Of a stretch of DNA of 64,000 bases, positions 33,264 through 44,299 are shown piece by piece. The notes below the pieces were generated by a model. That model did no database searches. It saw only the letters and a list, made by a program, of their open reading frames with translations, and was not told the DNA's origin. The translations under genes were made by a program, and so were the position numbers. The stretch is from Aquilaria yunnanensis. Its lineage: Eukaryota; Streptophyta; Magnoliopsida; Malvales; Thymelaeaceae. Where the stretch lies: the NCBI GenBank assembly GCA_039654915.1, contig CM077599.1, positions 78,522,001-78,586,000 of the forward strand, written 5' to 3'. The stretch's first letter is position 1. Every line of letters starts with the position of its first letter.

Positions 33264-35921
33264 TGTGGCGGAACAGGGCCCCAGTGCCCTGAATTACTAA
33301 CACTGGTAGGCTCTAGGGAACTATGATCCCACTTGAGTTACAGTTGGCTAGTTATTACTTGTAAAAATACCTTAAATCATTTCGTGCAACTAGTTTCTTA
33401 GCCTACCCTGCATAAAAATATGCATGCGTTGTCCTGGCTATGCAATAATAATTAAATTAAAACTTCATCGAAAACAGTGCCGCGGCAATTAATGAAAACA
33501 TAAATCAAATAAGCCAAGACATAAATCTTTAGTTGCTTTAACTTCAAGTAACAACTGCGTGCATACATCTTAACCTTATATGCACCCAAAAGTAACTTTA
33601 GTGTTATACACACCCATGGTCATTAGTATAGGCAATCTATGTATGAAATTACCATACATATCAAAGAAATATCTTATGACTACTAACTACTAAGATCCTT
33701 CCTTAGCTCTTCACCCAAGCAAGAAAGCTTCAAGTGATGAGCCACACTATCCTTGTGCTCACTTAGCCTCTCTGTAAGGCAAACACTTTGGTCAGTACTT
33801 ACTTATGCTGTAAGTAACTTAGAAAACATGAAGTTTCCTACTGAGAGAATACCTTTGAAACTAAAAGAACTTAGCTTTAACAGTGCCCCTTACCAACTGT
33901 TAAGCCCAGACAAAAGTGCTTAAACCTGCACAACACTTAAGGGGTGAGTACTCCGAAGTACTCAGTAAGGGATTAGCACCTGCAGGAAAAACATAATGCA
34001 TGCAAACAAGGCACAACAAGCATATAAATAATGCATACAAAACAAATCAACAAACAAGCAAACAACACACAACCAAAAGCAAGTAAATAAACAACAATAA
34101 TGCAAATGATGGGATGGATGGATGAATGAATGAATTATGCACATGCGATGCGCTTAGGACTTCCTTACACCCGTAGGTGTTGGACTTGTCGTGAGCTCTT
34201 ACGACTGGGGTACTTGGATACTGGCCCTCGTATCCTTGCTAGCACTTAATTAACCCCTTGAAGTCCACTTACGGGCACCTTAGAGTAAGACCTTGCTTAC
34301 TCAACCTTACCCGCCTTGATGAGCTACTTAGAGTAAGTTTCCACCTACTCACTTCTTACCCGTCTCTTCCCTTAAATTATTGTGCAGGGTAGTTATCCTA
34401 TGTGGTTAAACTAGTCAAACCCTCAAGGTTTAACTCAAACACTACTAGTGGCTTGCCTACCAAACCAAATGGTTCGGTTGGGATCGACTTAGGTTTTTCT
34501 CTCTATTGACCATATGTAAATGATACTCTATACGGCCAATAAAGAGTCTAAAAACCCCTCTTAATCCCCTTAGTGCTCATTCAAAAGCTTAAGCACACTT
34601 GAATTACTTAGCCACCAAGTCACACACTTTTACTTAACCACACAACTTAACTACCTCCTAAATAATGCAAAATTCCCGCTTTAGGAATGAATTCTAGACC
34701 CAACCGAGGCTATGGAACCTCTTAGGATAATCTAGGAATAGAAACCGAGAGCCTAAGTTAACCTTAGGATGGCCGGAAAATGAGGCCAAAATCCCACTTG
34801 GCGACGCGGCGCCAAGGAGCAATTGCTTCTGGCGACGCGGCGCCACAGTATATCACACTCTGTGACATTTTCGCCTCCTGGCGCCGCGGCGCCAATTCAC
34901 GGATGAATTGGCGACGCGTCGCCAACTTGATTTTTCTGGGTTTGTGCGTCCGTGTCGCTCTTGCACATAAACTACTCAAACTCTCTCGTTTCTAATCCAA
35001 ACTTAATGGGTCTTGTTCCTAATTCATCCCCACACACAAGACTACAAAACCATGCATTATTTGAGCTTGATTACTTAAACCCTTACCTCAATTTAGCCAC
35101 ATAAGCAAGCAATGCAACATAAGCTTTCCTAGCTCCACAAGCTTCATTGAGTTCCAAGTCTAAAACCAAAGCAATTTGGCACCCAAACCAATCAAACCAA
35201 GACCATTTCTAGCTCTTAAAACAACCTAGAACCAATCCAAATAAACTCAAGAAGCTTACCCACGAAAATTGGATCCAAAACAAACTTCCAAAGAGCAAAC
35301 TTGAGCTAGAACACCACAAACAAGCTTGGTGATCTTTCTAACACCTTGGGCACCCTTTAATTTGATGAAATCTTGCAAGAAAATGGAAGCTTGGGCTGTG
35401 ATTTTGGGAGAGGAAGTGGAGCCACGAAAATTTGGAGTTAGTTGCAAATGACTAAGGAAGAAGAAGACTTGCATATATGTAAACAAGTCAACTTTTCCTT
35501 CTCCTTGCACCTAAGTCCACTAGCTTTCAAAAGCTTCAAATAGCTCACCAAACCCTCACTCAAAACCACTTTTATTTGCTCTAAAGGATACTAAAAGCTT
35601 CCCAAACTTAATTTTCTTGAACACTTTAGCCACTTAAGATTCAAATGGCCCAAAAACACACTTAGTGCCACAAGTTGTCAAAGCTTACTAGGATGATTCT
35701 AAAAGCTAGAATAACTAATGGTCTTGACTTAACTATGCCAAATCACACTTAGGAACTCACTTAACTTAATTAAGCTTATCTTACTTGCTTAACAAGGCGC
35801 TAACTTGAGGTACTTAAATTTAACAAACACTTACTTGATTAATCGACTAGGAGAGCCGTCACACTTGGGAAACACTTACCTCAACATTTTATGTAGAGGA
35901 AATACTAGGAGAGCCTTTACA
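33264..35921. mobile_element. Second solo LTR in the LINE, 2.66 kb
   Basis: Starts TGTGGCGGAACAGGG and ends GAGAGCCTTTACA (TG..CA). GGTAA flanks both sides (33259-33263 and 35922-35926), a perfect 5-bp target duplication, and the LINE zf-RVT frame is cut here and resumes after it. The first 620 bases are shared with the fragment at 11370. No coding domain is seen. A notable GC-rich patch (34795-34925) holds four near-palindromic GGCGACGCGGCGCCA-type units. Orientation and clade are unknown. Confidence 0.8.
34795..34925. repeat. Cluster of GGCG(A/C)CGCGGCGCCA units
   Basis: Four near-copies (34799, 34832, 34880 and 34909) of a 15-base GC-only motif are spaced about 30-50 bases apart in an otherwise AT-rich LTR. 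Each contains the palindrome GGCGCC or a one-base variant. Confidence 0.8.
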
Positions 35922-36370
35922 GGTAAGTTGATCTCTAGCAACACATATAGTATTCCTAAATCCTCTAGCTAAAACTGTAGGGCATACAATCCAAATTTCA
36001 ATCTCTTGGCTAGAAAGCATTGGTGCAAGTAGCAGGTTGGTCTATTTTGAAAGATAGAAACAAACATTTGTTTGAAGGTAAAAAATTAAGGCCGTCTGAA
36101 ATATTCTTCCAATTTCAAAATTGTTCATTCCTTTGGATTTTGAATAGGTCGAAAAAATTAAAGGTGTCATGGTCAGATTTATGCTTAAATCCCGCTTGCA
36201 CTTTGAAATTGTAGTTAGATGACTTAGTTTTTTATGTAAAGGAATATCTAAAAGTATTCAGGTTGGGGCTCTACATTGTGGTTACCAGCATGTTGGCTAA
36301 TGCAGGCTTTGGCTTTTGCTTTGTAATCACTCTTTCAATCAGTAACGTTTTTTTGTTGCTGATAAAAAAA

Positions 36371-36790
36371 CATATATGTATAAGAGAAAGGCCAAATGCA
36401 TAAAGGATAAAATATTAGGGTTATCAAAAAAGAAAGAGAAAAAAATCATATACAATGAATGAACGGTTATGATAGAAGCCTTTTGTAATTCTTATCATTT
36501 TTTACGAAATTAGTAGTTATTTCTCTCTCGTAGACATGGGCTAGTTTGAAGAGACAACCCATGTAAATTGTGTGTCTTAATTTATCACTTTTATTTATTT
36601 GTTGGATGGTTTTACTACCCTGGTCATAACACAAACCCATAAAAATTTTCACTTACCCAAGATCCATGGCTCATCAGTCATAAATCTTAAGCGTGTAAGC
36701 TTGTATATAGTTCTTTTATCTACTGACTAAGAAAAAGAGTAAAATGATAAACAGATGCAGGATAGAGTAACGAAGTACTCCAATTGTTTC
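36371..36790 (+). mobile_element. R1 LTR-like repeat, right half
   Basis: Continues the copy broken at 28660: AAAGGCCAAATGCATAAAGG, AGAAGCCTTTTGTAATTC, the U5-like CTCTCTCGTAGACATGGG, TGTAAATTGTGTGTCTTAA and CATAACACAAACCCA. Confidence 0.7.
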
Positions 36791-37230
36791 AAATTTTGTA
36801 AGCTACTTCCTTCATCCCATGTATCAATTTTATTTATTTGTTAGTCTTAAAACTCTTGGTTTTGCCATCTAACAAATGGAATGCACATGCAGCTTTAAGC
36901 GATGTCTGCTTTCAAGACATGCTAGCAAAAAAAATGACTAACATAGTTGATGACTTAAAAATGTTTAGGCTCCCTTGTCAAATAAAAAAAAATATGACTA
37001 ACTTGGTAAAATTTGAAAAGTTTATATCTCATTGGTGACAAGAAAAAACAATCTTCGATGATTGTTTTTTTTTAGGAAATGGAACAAAAATTAACGATCC
37101 AGTCATATGGGATGATCAGAACCATGAAAAGAAGAAAGAAATTAATGTAAACAATAAATCAAGATACGAATAATATATCAATATCTATGGCTTGATCATT
37201 GGTCAATGGATAGGGCATTCAATTTGGCAC
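36791..37230. other. Intergenic stretch, nothing firm
   Basis: CTTCCTTCATCCCATGTATC (36805) is weakly Stowaway-like. No gene was recognised. The 66-codon ORF at 36838 is AT-driven. Confidence 0.4.
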
Positions 37231-38242
37231 TAGGGATGGAAATTGGGTGGGTCGGGTTAGGTTTGGGTCAGGTCATTCAGGTTTAGGTTTGGTCGAGTTA
37301 GCATCAATTCAGGTTCAAGTCCAGTAGATTTTGGGTTTGGGTTAGGTTCAGATCAGTCTTATTCAAGTTCGGGTTTAATTAAGGTCGGGTCAAATTTAGA
37401 GTCGGGTAACTTCAGGTTAGGTTATTTAGGTTTCGGGTTAGATTTGGGTTGATATTCGGGTCTAATCGGGTTATTGGTGCATAAGTTGGAATAATTGGTT
37501 CAATTCAATTTTTGATTTAGATTTTTCTAAAATTTAAATTAAAGAATTTGAGTTTTGATGCAAATATTTGAAAAGTTTAGAGAAATATGTTGCAATTTTT
37601 ATGAGTGACTCAAATGAAAATTTCAAACTTTAGTTACCTCATAGCTAAAAAATTACTAGGCATAAAAATTAATCTAAAAAATTTATTTCAACTAGATATA
37701 AATATATTAATATACAATTATTTTAACAAAAATATCTAATTCAAAACTTGCAAATTCTATTCATGAAACTATAAAATCGGTCATTTTAGAACTTCAAAAG
37801 TTGGTTGGATAAAATGCATTTAAATTATGTTGTCACTTTGAGTTATAATTTTTTAGGAATTTAGAATCATTATTTAGGGTAAAAATAGGAATTAATTTAG
37901 TTTAAGTACTAATTTGGAGCTCTAGACGTCGTTTGAGGTCAGTGTAGATGAAATGGAAGAGTTTGGATGTGAATTGAAGATATTTAGAAAGTTCTAGGAA
38001 AAATTAAAAATTTTGGGACAAATTTGTTAACTTTAGAGAGTTTGAGGTAAATTTGGCAATTTTTTAAGACAAAATCTGATGATCTTATAAAGTCACGGAC
38101 TAATTCAACAAATCTTAGAAATTGGGTCTTGTTAGGTTTATACTCGGGTCTTTTCGGGGTTTGGGTCATTTTGGGTTCGGGTAATTTCGTGTTCAGTCCA
38201 ATTTGAGTTCGAGTTATTCCGAGTTCGGGTCATTCATCTTTA
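37231..38242. mobile_element. hAT-like non-autonomous element with GGGTCGGG-rich ends
   Basis: Starts TAGGGATGGAAATTGGGTGG and continues with many GGGTCGGGTTAGG-type phrases. It ends with the same phrases (TTGGGTTCGGGTAATTTCG) and, on the reverse strand, TAAAGATGAATGACCCGAAC. TAGGGATG-like termini with subterminal GGGTTCGGG runs are usual in plant hAT elements. No transposase is inside, and an 8-bp target duplication could not be confirmed. Confidence 0.5.
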
Positions 38243-39054
38243 GTTCCATATATTTCTAGCATATTTGTGGATGTGTTTGCATCAACCAAACCCAAGTAGG
38301 TAAGTTGGGACTCAAACCAAGTTGGGACATGTTGGCATGAATTCAAGCCCAAGAGGACTTGTATGTTAGTTTTGCACACAGGTAATTGATGAAGTTGATC
38401 GATAATTGTGCAAACTTTTATGTGAAGTCTTTACTTGAATGTGTGGAGTCAAATATCTTAACCAGCTAGACTAAAATTGAGAAAGGTGAAAAGAAGATAG
38501 TTTGCATGTTTACACTATGACAGCTACGTGCATGTGAGGACCTAAAAGTAGTTTATGTATTCACATTACGATAACTCATATATATGGCTACAAGTTGGCA
38601 AGCAACAGGTGGTGCTTGGTGGTTATAAATAGTTACTCTCACTCATTTGGTTAGTTTGTTTGCCCTCAAGCATCACCAAGCAAAGAAAGCATGTACATTG
38701 TGTGAGAGTGCAGCAAGTAAAAAGGCACCTTCATGCATCATGTGGTGGAGATGATGCTTTATGCATCATGCAGAAGTGTTTCTTGTGCACAAGGATGATG
38801 TATGTGTATGGGAGAAAAGCCAAATGTATAAACGAAAAAAAATATTAGGGTTATAAAAGAGAGTGAGAAAGGAGAAGAATATGCAAAGCATGAAGGGTTA
38901 TGGTAGAAGGCTTTTGTAATTCTTACCATATTTGTCGACGTTAGTGGTTACTTATTTCTCTCTTGTAGACATCAAATAGTTAAAAATTAAACCACATAAA
39001 TTGTATGCCTTAATTTATCACTTGTATTTATTTTTTGGAGGCTTCCTTTACCCA
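38243..39054 (+). mobile_element. R1 LTR-like repeat copy
   Basis: Near full length from TTCTAGCATATTTGTGGATG through GGTTATAAATAGTTACTC, GTGTGAGAGTGCAGC and CTTTTGTAATTCTTACC to the U5-like CTCTCTTGTAGACATC and AACCACATAAATTGTATGCC. It is the clearest single copy for defining the family. Confidence 0.7.
38608..38640 (+). promoter_or_regulatory. TATA box of R1
   Basis: GGTTATAAATAGTTACTCTC is conserved in all R1 copies (about 5390, 28468, 38625, 40540, 62390 and 63655), as expected for a core promoter within an LTR. Confidence 0.5.
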
Positions 39055-39245
39055 CACTACAAGAAAATTCAACATAAGCGAAGACTGACATTTTTTTAAC
39101 CAAACTAAAGTATTATATATCACATTGGTTGTTCTTTTTATCCTGAATGATCTGTTGTTCACTTTCGTTCTTACCTTTAATAGTATATCCCGTAAACAAT
39201 AACAGCGGCTCAATTGATTTTGTTGTTTCTAGATATTCCCTTGGT
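39055..39245. mobile_element. CACTA-like left end and deletion derivative of the 16100 repeat
   Basis: CACTACAAGAAAATTC at 39055 resembles a CACTA left terminus, but no subterminal array or right end follows. From 39085 the sequence matches both ends of 16100-17650 with the middle missing (AACCAAACTAAAGTATT, CTTTCGTTCTTACC, then GGCTCAATTGATTTTG). Confidence 0.35.
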
Positions 39246-39459
39246 AACTTTTATAGTGTCGCCCATTAAGGATCGATATCATATAATTGATCATAAGTGA
39301 CATTAATCGATTCCCCACTTTATCATCTTCACCCAGTTCATGTTCTTGATAGTATTCATGTTCTTTTCCGTGTTCATATCATGTATTGTTTTTAATTTGT
39401 GCTCTTGTTTGTGTGCTGTTGTGTGGAGGGACAAATTTAATGTTGTCTGCGTGCAAACG

Positions 39460-40980
39460 AATCTAGCCATCCATACGATCCATCTTTCGCATCAGCCTTG
39501 GTCGAGTCTTAGTCCATATAAATTAAATTATACACTTTATTCCCAAAGGCAACGCAATAATGCAGCGAAAAGAATGGTCATGGTTGTTTAAAATATTCCA
39601 TTTTTCTTTCTACTTCTTTTTCATGGCATATATTCTTGAAAATCAATTCATCAACTTTCTGTACTTAATTACCATTCAATGAAAAGCAATATGATTCCTA
39701 AGGAATAATTTTCTTCTTCAAGAGCTTATTTGTCACGGTACTATACATTCATCGTTTCGTACCATATGTTTTTAGCATTTTTATGGGTGAATTTGCAGTA
39801 ACCAAACCCACGTAGGTAGGCTTGGAATCAAACTATTGGGACAAGTTGGCACAAATTCAGGCCAATGATCATGAGGGCTTGTATGGTAGTTTTGAACATA
39901 TATCTGTAATTGATGAAGTTGACCGAGCATTGTGCCAACTTTTTAGAGAAGTCTTTGCTTGCATGCAAGGAGTCAAATATCTTACGTTTTAACTTAATTA
40001 GACTAAACCATAGGGAGGGCTTTTGTAATTTTCCCTTTAACTTAATTAAATTTAATCTAAAATAATTTATTTTTATGTTTACATATTTTTTATCCAAATC
40101 AATTTCATTTAAAAGCCAATGTTATTTAGGTAAAATAATCCATTGGTTTTAAATTTTTTGATGATACTATTAATTTTTTATGAATTTTTATTTTTTACGT
40201 GTTAAAAAAATCATAGAAATTTAATTACATGATAAAAATTTTGTTTCAAATAAATTATTACATCTATATAATATTGGCTTTCAAATGAAATTAGTTTTAG
40301 GTAAAACAGATTTAAAAATAAAAAATAAGTCATTTTAAATTAAGTTAACTTAAGTGAAAATCAATTGGCTTGTAACCAACAATACTACAGTGGAGAAAGG
40401 TAGAGAAAAGTAGCTTGCATGTTTACACTATGACAACTACATATGGATATGAGGAGCCAAAAAGTAGTTTGTGTGTTTACACCATGATAACTCATCACAT
40501 GGCTACAAGTCAGCTAGTAGGGAGGTGTTTGATTGTTATAAATAGTTATCTTTGCTCATTTGGGGAATGTGATAGCCTTCAGGTGTCAGCAAGTAGAGAA
40601 GGTTTGTACACTGTGTGAAAGTGCACTAAATAGAAGGATGCCTTTAGGTACTAACTGGTGGAGAGAATGCTTTATGCATCATGTAGAAGTGTTTATTATG
40701 CAGAAATAAGATGTATGTGTATCAATGTGTTGGAGAAAAGCTAAATGTATGAAGGACAACATATCAAGGTTATCAAAAAAGATAAGAGGAGAACACCATA
40801 TACAAATAGTGAAGGGTTATATATGTTAGAAGCCTTTTCTAATTCTTAAAATTTTTGTTGATGTTAGTGATTATTTTTCTTCTATGGACGGTTGGTTGAA
40901 GGGTCGAATAATTGTGTGGCTTGATTGATCACTTTTATTTATTTATTTATTAGACGCTTAACACAAACCCAAAAAAAAAA
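39460..40980 (+). mobile_element. R1 LTR-like repeat, long copy with an insertion
   Basis: Runs from CATCAGCCTTGGTCGAGTC through GACAAGTTGGCACAAATTC, and, after about 400 bases of unrelated AT-rich DNA (about 39985-40380), CATGGCTACAAGTCAGC, GTTATAAATAGTTATC and TTGATCACTTTTATTTATTT. The inserted piece has weak inverted ATAAATTATTT-type ends and may be a small MITE. Confidence 0.6.
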
Positions 40981-41185
40981 AATCACTTACCTAATAAGAT
41001 CCATGGATCATCGGTCATAGATCTTAAGCATGTACACGTATAGTGCTTTTATCTACCGACTAAGAGAAAGAGTAGAATCATGATAAACAGATGCAGAATG
41101 GAGTAATTACGAAGTACTCCAATTATTTCAAATTTTATAAGTTACTTTTTATTTTGGAATATCACATAATAATTAGCTAAAGAAC

Positions 41186-44100
41186 CAGAGATGGTCGACC
41201 TAGGACCCGCCAGTCATGGGCCTAGGTCAAGGTGAGCCTGGTCTCGAGCCGGTCCCGGGGTAGGTCCGAGGCAGGGTGGGTTTTAGGTTTTTTTAAATGT
41301 TTTTTAAAAAATTAGAAACATAATTAATTATATATATAATAAATATTGTTGGAAAAAAAAACACTACCTCCGGTGTAAGTTTTATTTACTAAGAAAGCCA
41401 TATGACACTTACAAATAATCAGAACGAGCCTTACATTTTGAAATGGTAAAAACGTTCTGAAAATGATGAAAAATAGAAATCTATAATCTGTGCTTAACAG
41501 TATAATCATATCAAATACAAACTATTTGTATGATTAAAAAAAAATTTCTAGCCTCGGTATCAAATATTACCCCGTCATCCAAACTCTTTTAGTCTTGCTG
41601 TCGGAGTACTGCGAGACCCTAATCTCGGTTGCACACGCATATTTTTACCGCCTTGGGTGTCAATCTTGATCATTTCTCCAATATCATCCATTTTCTTGCA
41701 TTAAACGCTACCTCAGATGATACGGTGGAGACTGGAACAGTAAGAATCTGCTGTGCAATTATCGACAAGATTGAAAACTTTGATCTCTTTTGTTTCCACC
41801 ACTCCAATACGTCGACATTGCTTAACTCAAACTATGTGTTAAGAAAGTCATCGATCTCAGCTAATCCCGATGTCGTCGATTAGGGTCGTTTGAGCATTTG
41901 GAGGACCGGGTCAAATCTTGATGAGATTGATCTCCTTGAAGGCTTAGTTTGAAGAGCTTCGGATCTTACCTTATCCGAATGCCGCTCATAATATAACTTG
42001 TGTAAAGAATGCAAGTACTCAGAAGCAGTAGCAAACACAGCCAAAACATTTATGTGAGATATTTCTTAATAAGTATGAAAAATTCCTTCAAGCAATGTTG
42101 TTGTGTCCATTAATTTGATATATGGGTCATGCAAAGAAGCAACTAAAAAGATAGGTGGAATGTTTTCGAAATACTGAAGCCACTTAGCCCACATGGTTTC
42201 GATAGTCGGTTTTAACAACTCATCATTCTAAACTGATGTAAAGCATATGTAATGTTCACTAAATGAAGCAAAACTTGATGAATGGTTGGGTAGTAAACAC
42301 CGGAGAAAAATTTAGTAGTCTTGTAAAAAAACTTAAGCAATTCAACGGTTTTGGAACATTTTTCCCAAGCTTCAGTCGTAAGAGATTCACAACCCATTTT
42401 TAAGTTGATGAAATGCATCAACAAATTTACATACGGGAATGCATCTTGCACATCAAATATGTGGAGTTCCAACAGGTTGGGCAATCCAATTTAAATGGTT
42501 TCCAAGAAAATACTTTTTGATTTTCAAAATAAAACATTTTAAATTCACGATACACGGCAGATCTTGATTTTAAATGTGTCAATGAGTTCTTAATAGGCAG
42601 AATTTCATTTTGGAGAACTTCTAAACCCTTTTGCACACAAAGGTTCAAAATATGACACATGCATCTAACGTGAAAGAATGTACCGTTGAGAGAAGGTTTC
42701 AATGTTTGACTCAAAAGGCGAATGACAACATCATTTTTTGAAGCTTTATCAAATGAAATGCACAAGACTTTATCAGCACAAAAATAATCACATAAAGTTT
42801 CTAAGATGCAATTAAATATGTGATAACCAGTATGATCCGTTTCAATGACCCTAAATGATAAAATTCATTTTTGCATAATTCAATCAGAATCAATCAAATG
42901 AGAAGTAACACAATAAAATGATTAACCTATAGGTGATGTCCACATATAAAAAATGAATGCCACACAATGATCAAAAGCAAAAAAATAGACTTGCAAATCT
43001 GATTTTCCAGCTTCAAATAATCTAAAGCTTTTTTTCCTAGTTGTTTTTCTAGATGCTTTTTTAAATACAGGATTTAATTGTGATTTTATCTTAGGTGCAC
43101 ATCTTCAACTTGTGAAAAATATTTTTCAGTAAATACATCTAATTTATCATGCATTATTTACAAGATTGTTGGTTAAAATGAAATATACCTGGGCTACCGG
43201 CGCCGATTGTACACCCAAATTGTGTTTGTCCTCCAGAACTCGTCTTGCCACTGGGAAGGACATTAGGATGTTGATTTTCAATATGCCACTTCAGCATTCC
43301 GGTGCCAGAACTCCTTTTATGCATCAATTTTCTTCTGCAATATTTGCATTTCCCGTACCTCGACTCCCCTTCGTGTATGAGCTCATAATACTCTCACACC
43401 CAAGGAGTTAGGTTCTAGGATTTACCTTGTCCTTGGGTTTCCTCCACAACGGGTTTATGACTTGTCAGCGCCGACTGTGTTGACGGATCCCCGACCACCA
43501 TTACATCCAACTCTTCAACTTCATCATCCGATAATTGATCATCGAGTCCCAAATCGTAATTCTTCATATTGATTTCGGTATCATCGTCGTGCAACTCTTC
43601 AAATGAGACGCCTTTATCAACGGGCCAAGAATGGCAACGGAACAAGACTCGAAGGCCGATGGTGTGGGAAGATGAACTTTTTGTCGACTTGCCCTTTTCT
43701 TTTGAAGCCATCAGTCACGAACTAATAGTAGTGATTAATACAAAATTAAGAGGAGATTATGAAGATATTATGGGGAGATTAGTAAGAAATTTGGAAGAGA
43801 TTAAGAAAAAAACCCGAATGCTTGAGAGAATATAGTAGAGAAAGAAGAGAAATTGAGTGATGGTATAAGGATAGAGTGAAAATGGTATAGGTATTTATAG
43901 GGGAGCAAAAAATTATTTGGACCAAAAAGTCCTTAGAATTTAGTTGTTGGGAGGGGTGAAAATAGAATTTTAGGGGCTAAAATGGAGTAGAAAATTATTG
44001 GAGGGCCTACTGTGAAATTAACCCAAGTTAAAAAAAAAATTTTTTTGCTGGTGTCAGTTGAAGGAACCATTGGTGCACTCTAGGCCTGGACAGGCCGGTC

Positions 44101-44290
44101 CTGTGAGGCAAGTCGGGTTGGGTCGTGGTGCAGGTTTTGAGTTGGGTCGGTCCGTTTTGCACAATTCTCTCATTCAGAGCTCATATTTTTGCGTGTTTTT
44201 TCTAGACCGTGCCGGGGTAGGTTTTACCGGGTCGGGATGAATTTGACTCGTGGGCTAGTCCCAGTTTGGGCCGGCTTGAACCGGAATAAA
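41186..44290 (-). mobile_element. Decayed autonomous hAT element
   Basis: Encloses a hAT transposase pseudogene on the minus strand. The left side starts around CAGAGATGGTCGACCTAGG and is rich in GGTCCCGGGG-type phrases; the right side (44080-44285) is rich in GTCGGGTTGGGTCG phrases, as usual for hAT subterminal regions. Exact termini and an 8-bp target duplication could not be fixed, and the right-hand block might belong to a neighbouring element. Confidence 0.6.
41600..43711 (-). pseudogene. hAT transposase (BED finger to hATC), broken
   Basis: Starts MASKEKGKSTKSSSS with an acidic N-terminus (43711-43415). After TAG (43415-43417) and TGA codons in the same frame comes a BED finger, EYYELIHEGE, KCKYCRRKL, GTGMLKWHIENQH (43375-43260). 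The central domain is spread over frames: FYMWTSP, TSHLIDSD, ILSFRVIETDHTGYHIF, CISFDKASKNDVVIRLL, FFHVRCMCHILNLCVQ, CPTCWNSTYLM (42990-42430), then EKCSKTVELLKFFYKTTKFF and YFENIPPIFLVASLHDPYIK. The hATC dimerisation segment NVDVLEWWKQKRSKFSIL and LTVPVSTVSSEVAF is at about 41830-41650. The order and spacing equal those of plant hAT transposases. Stops and frameshifts make it inactive. Confidence 0.88.
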
Positions 44291-44299
44291 AAAAACTCC

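Larger units (their letters stand above)
28661..36215 (+). pseudogene. LINE ORF2 remnant: RT C-terminus and zf-RVT domain
   Basis: Read across stops, 28661-29580 gives SGLKINLQKSRLYGVGV, a diverged YLGFLV, KKLGVWKVNNLSLGG, TLVKSVLVPLYYFSMFRA, LLKKWWWHF and ALWCKVIVSLY. These are the segments after the catalytic motif of plant L1 reverse transcriptases (LKIN-KS, YLG-P-G, W----LS-GGR-TL--SVL). 32930-33260 gives VFFVKILSKEVD, QNRLPTKLNLQTQRV, FCVLCSLEPESSYHI and CVAAVWHQFFEVV, the zf-RVT domain with its C-x2-C and the 'AVW' signature. 36020-36214 (SILKDRNKHLFEGKK) is the C-terminal 'W--WK-RN---F' segment. Many stops; the YADD catalytic part is missing. Confidence 0.8.
28661..36370 (+). mobile_element. 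5'-truncated LINE (L1-type) split by two solo LTRs
   Basis: The LINE begins inside its reverse transcriptase domain and ends with GTTGCTGATAAAAAAA. R1 text on both sides (ATGTATATGTGTAAGAAAG at about 28643; ATATATGTATAAGAGAAAG at about 36372) is the same sequence with a few changes, so it reads as a degenerate LINE target duplication of about 18 bases. Removing the LTR insertions at 29590-32922 and 33264-35921 leaves a LINE body of about 1.7 kb. The size and truncation are typical of dead L1 copies in plants. Confidence 0.8.

Noticed and set aside
43166..43411. Plus-strand ORF of 81 codons
   Set aside because: It is the antisense shadow of the hAT transposase BED-finger region, which reads KCKYCRRKL .. 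HIENQH on the minus strand.
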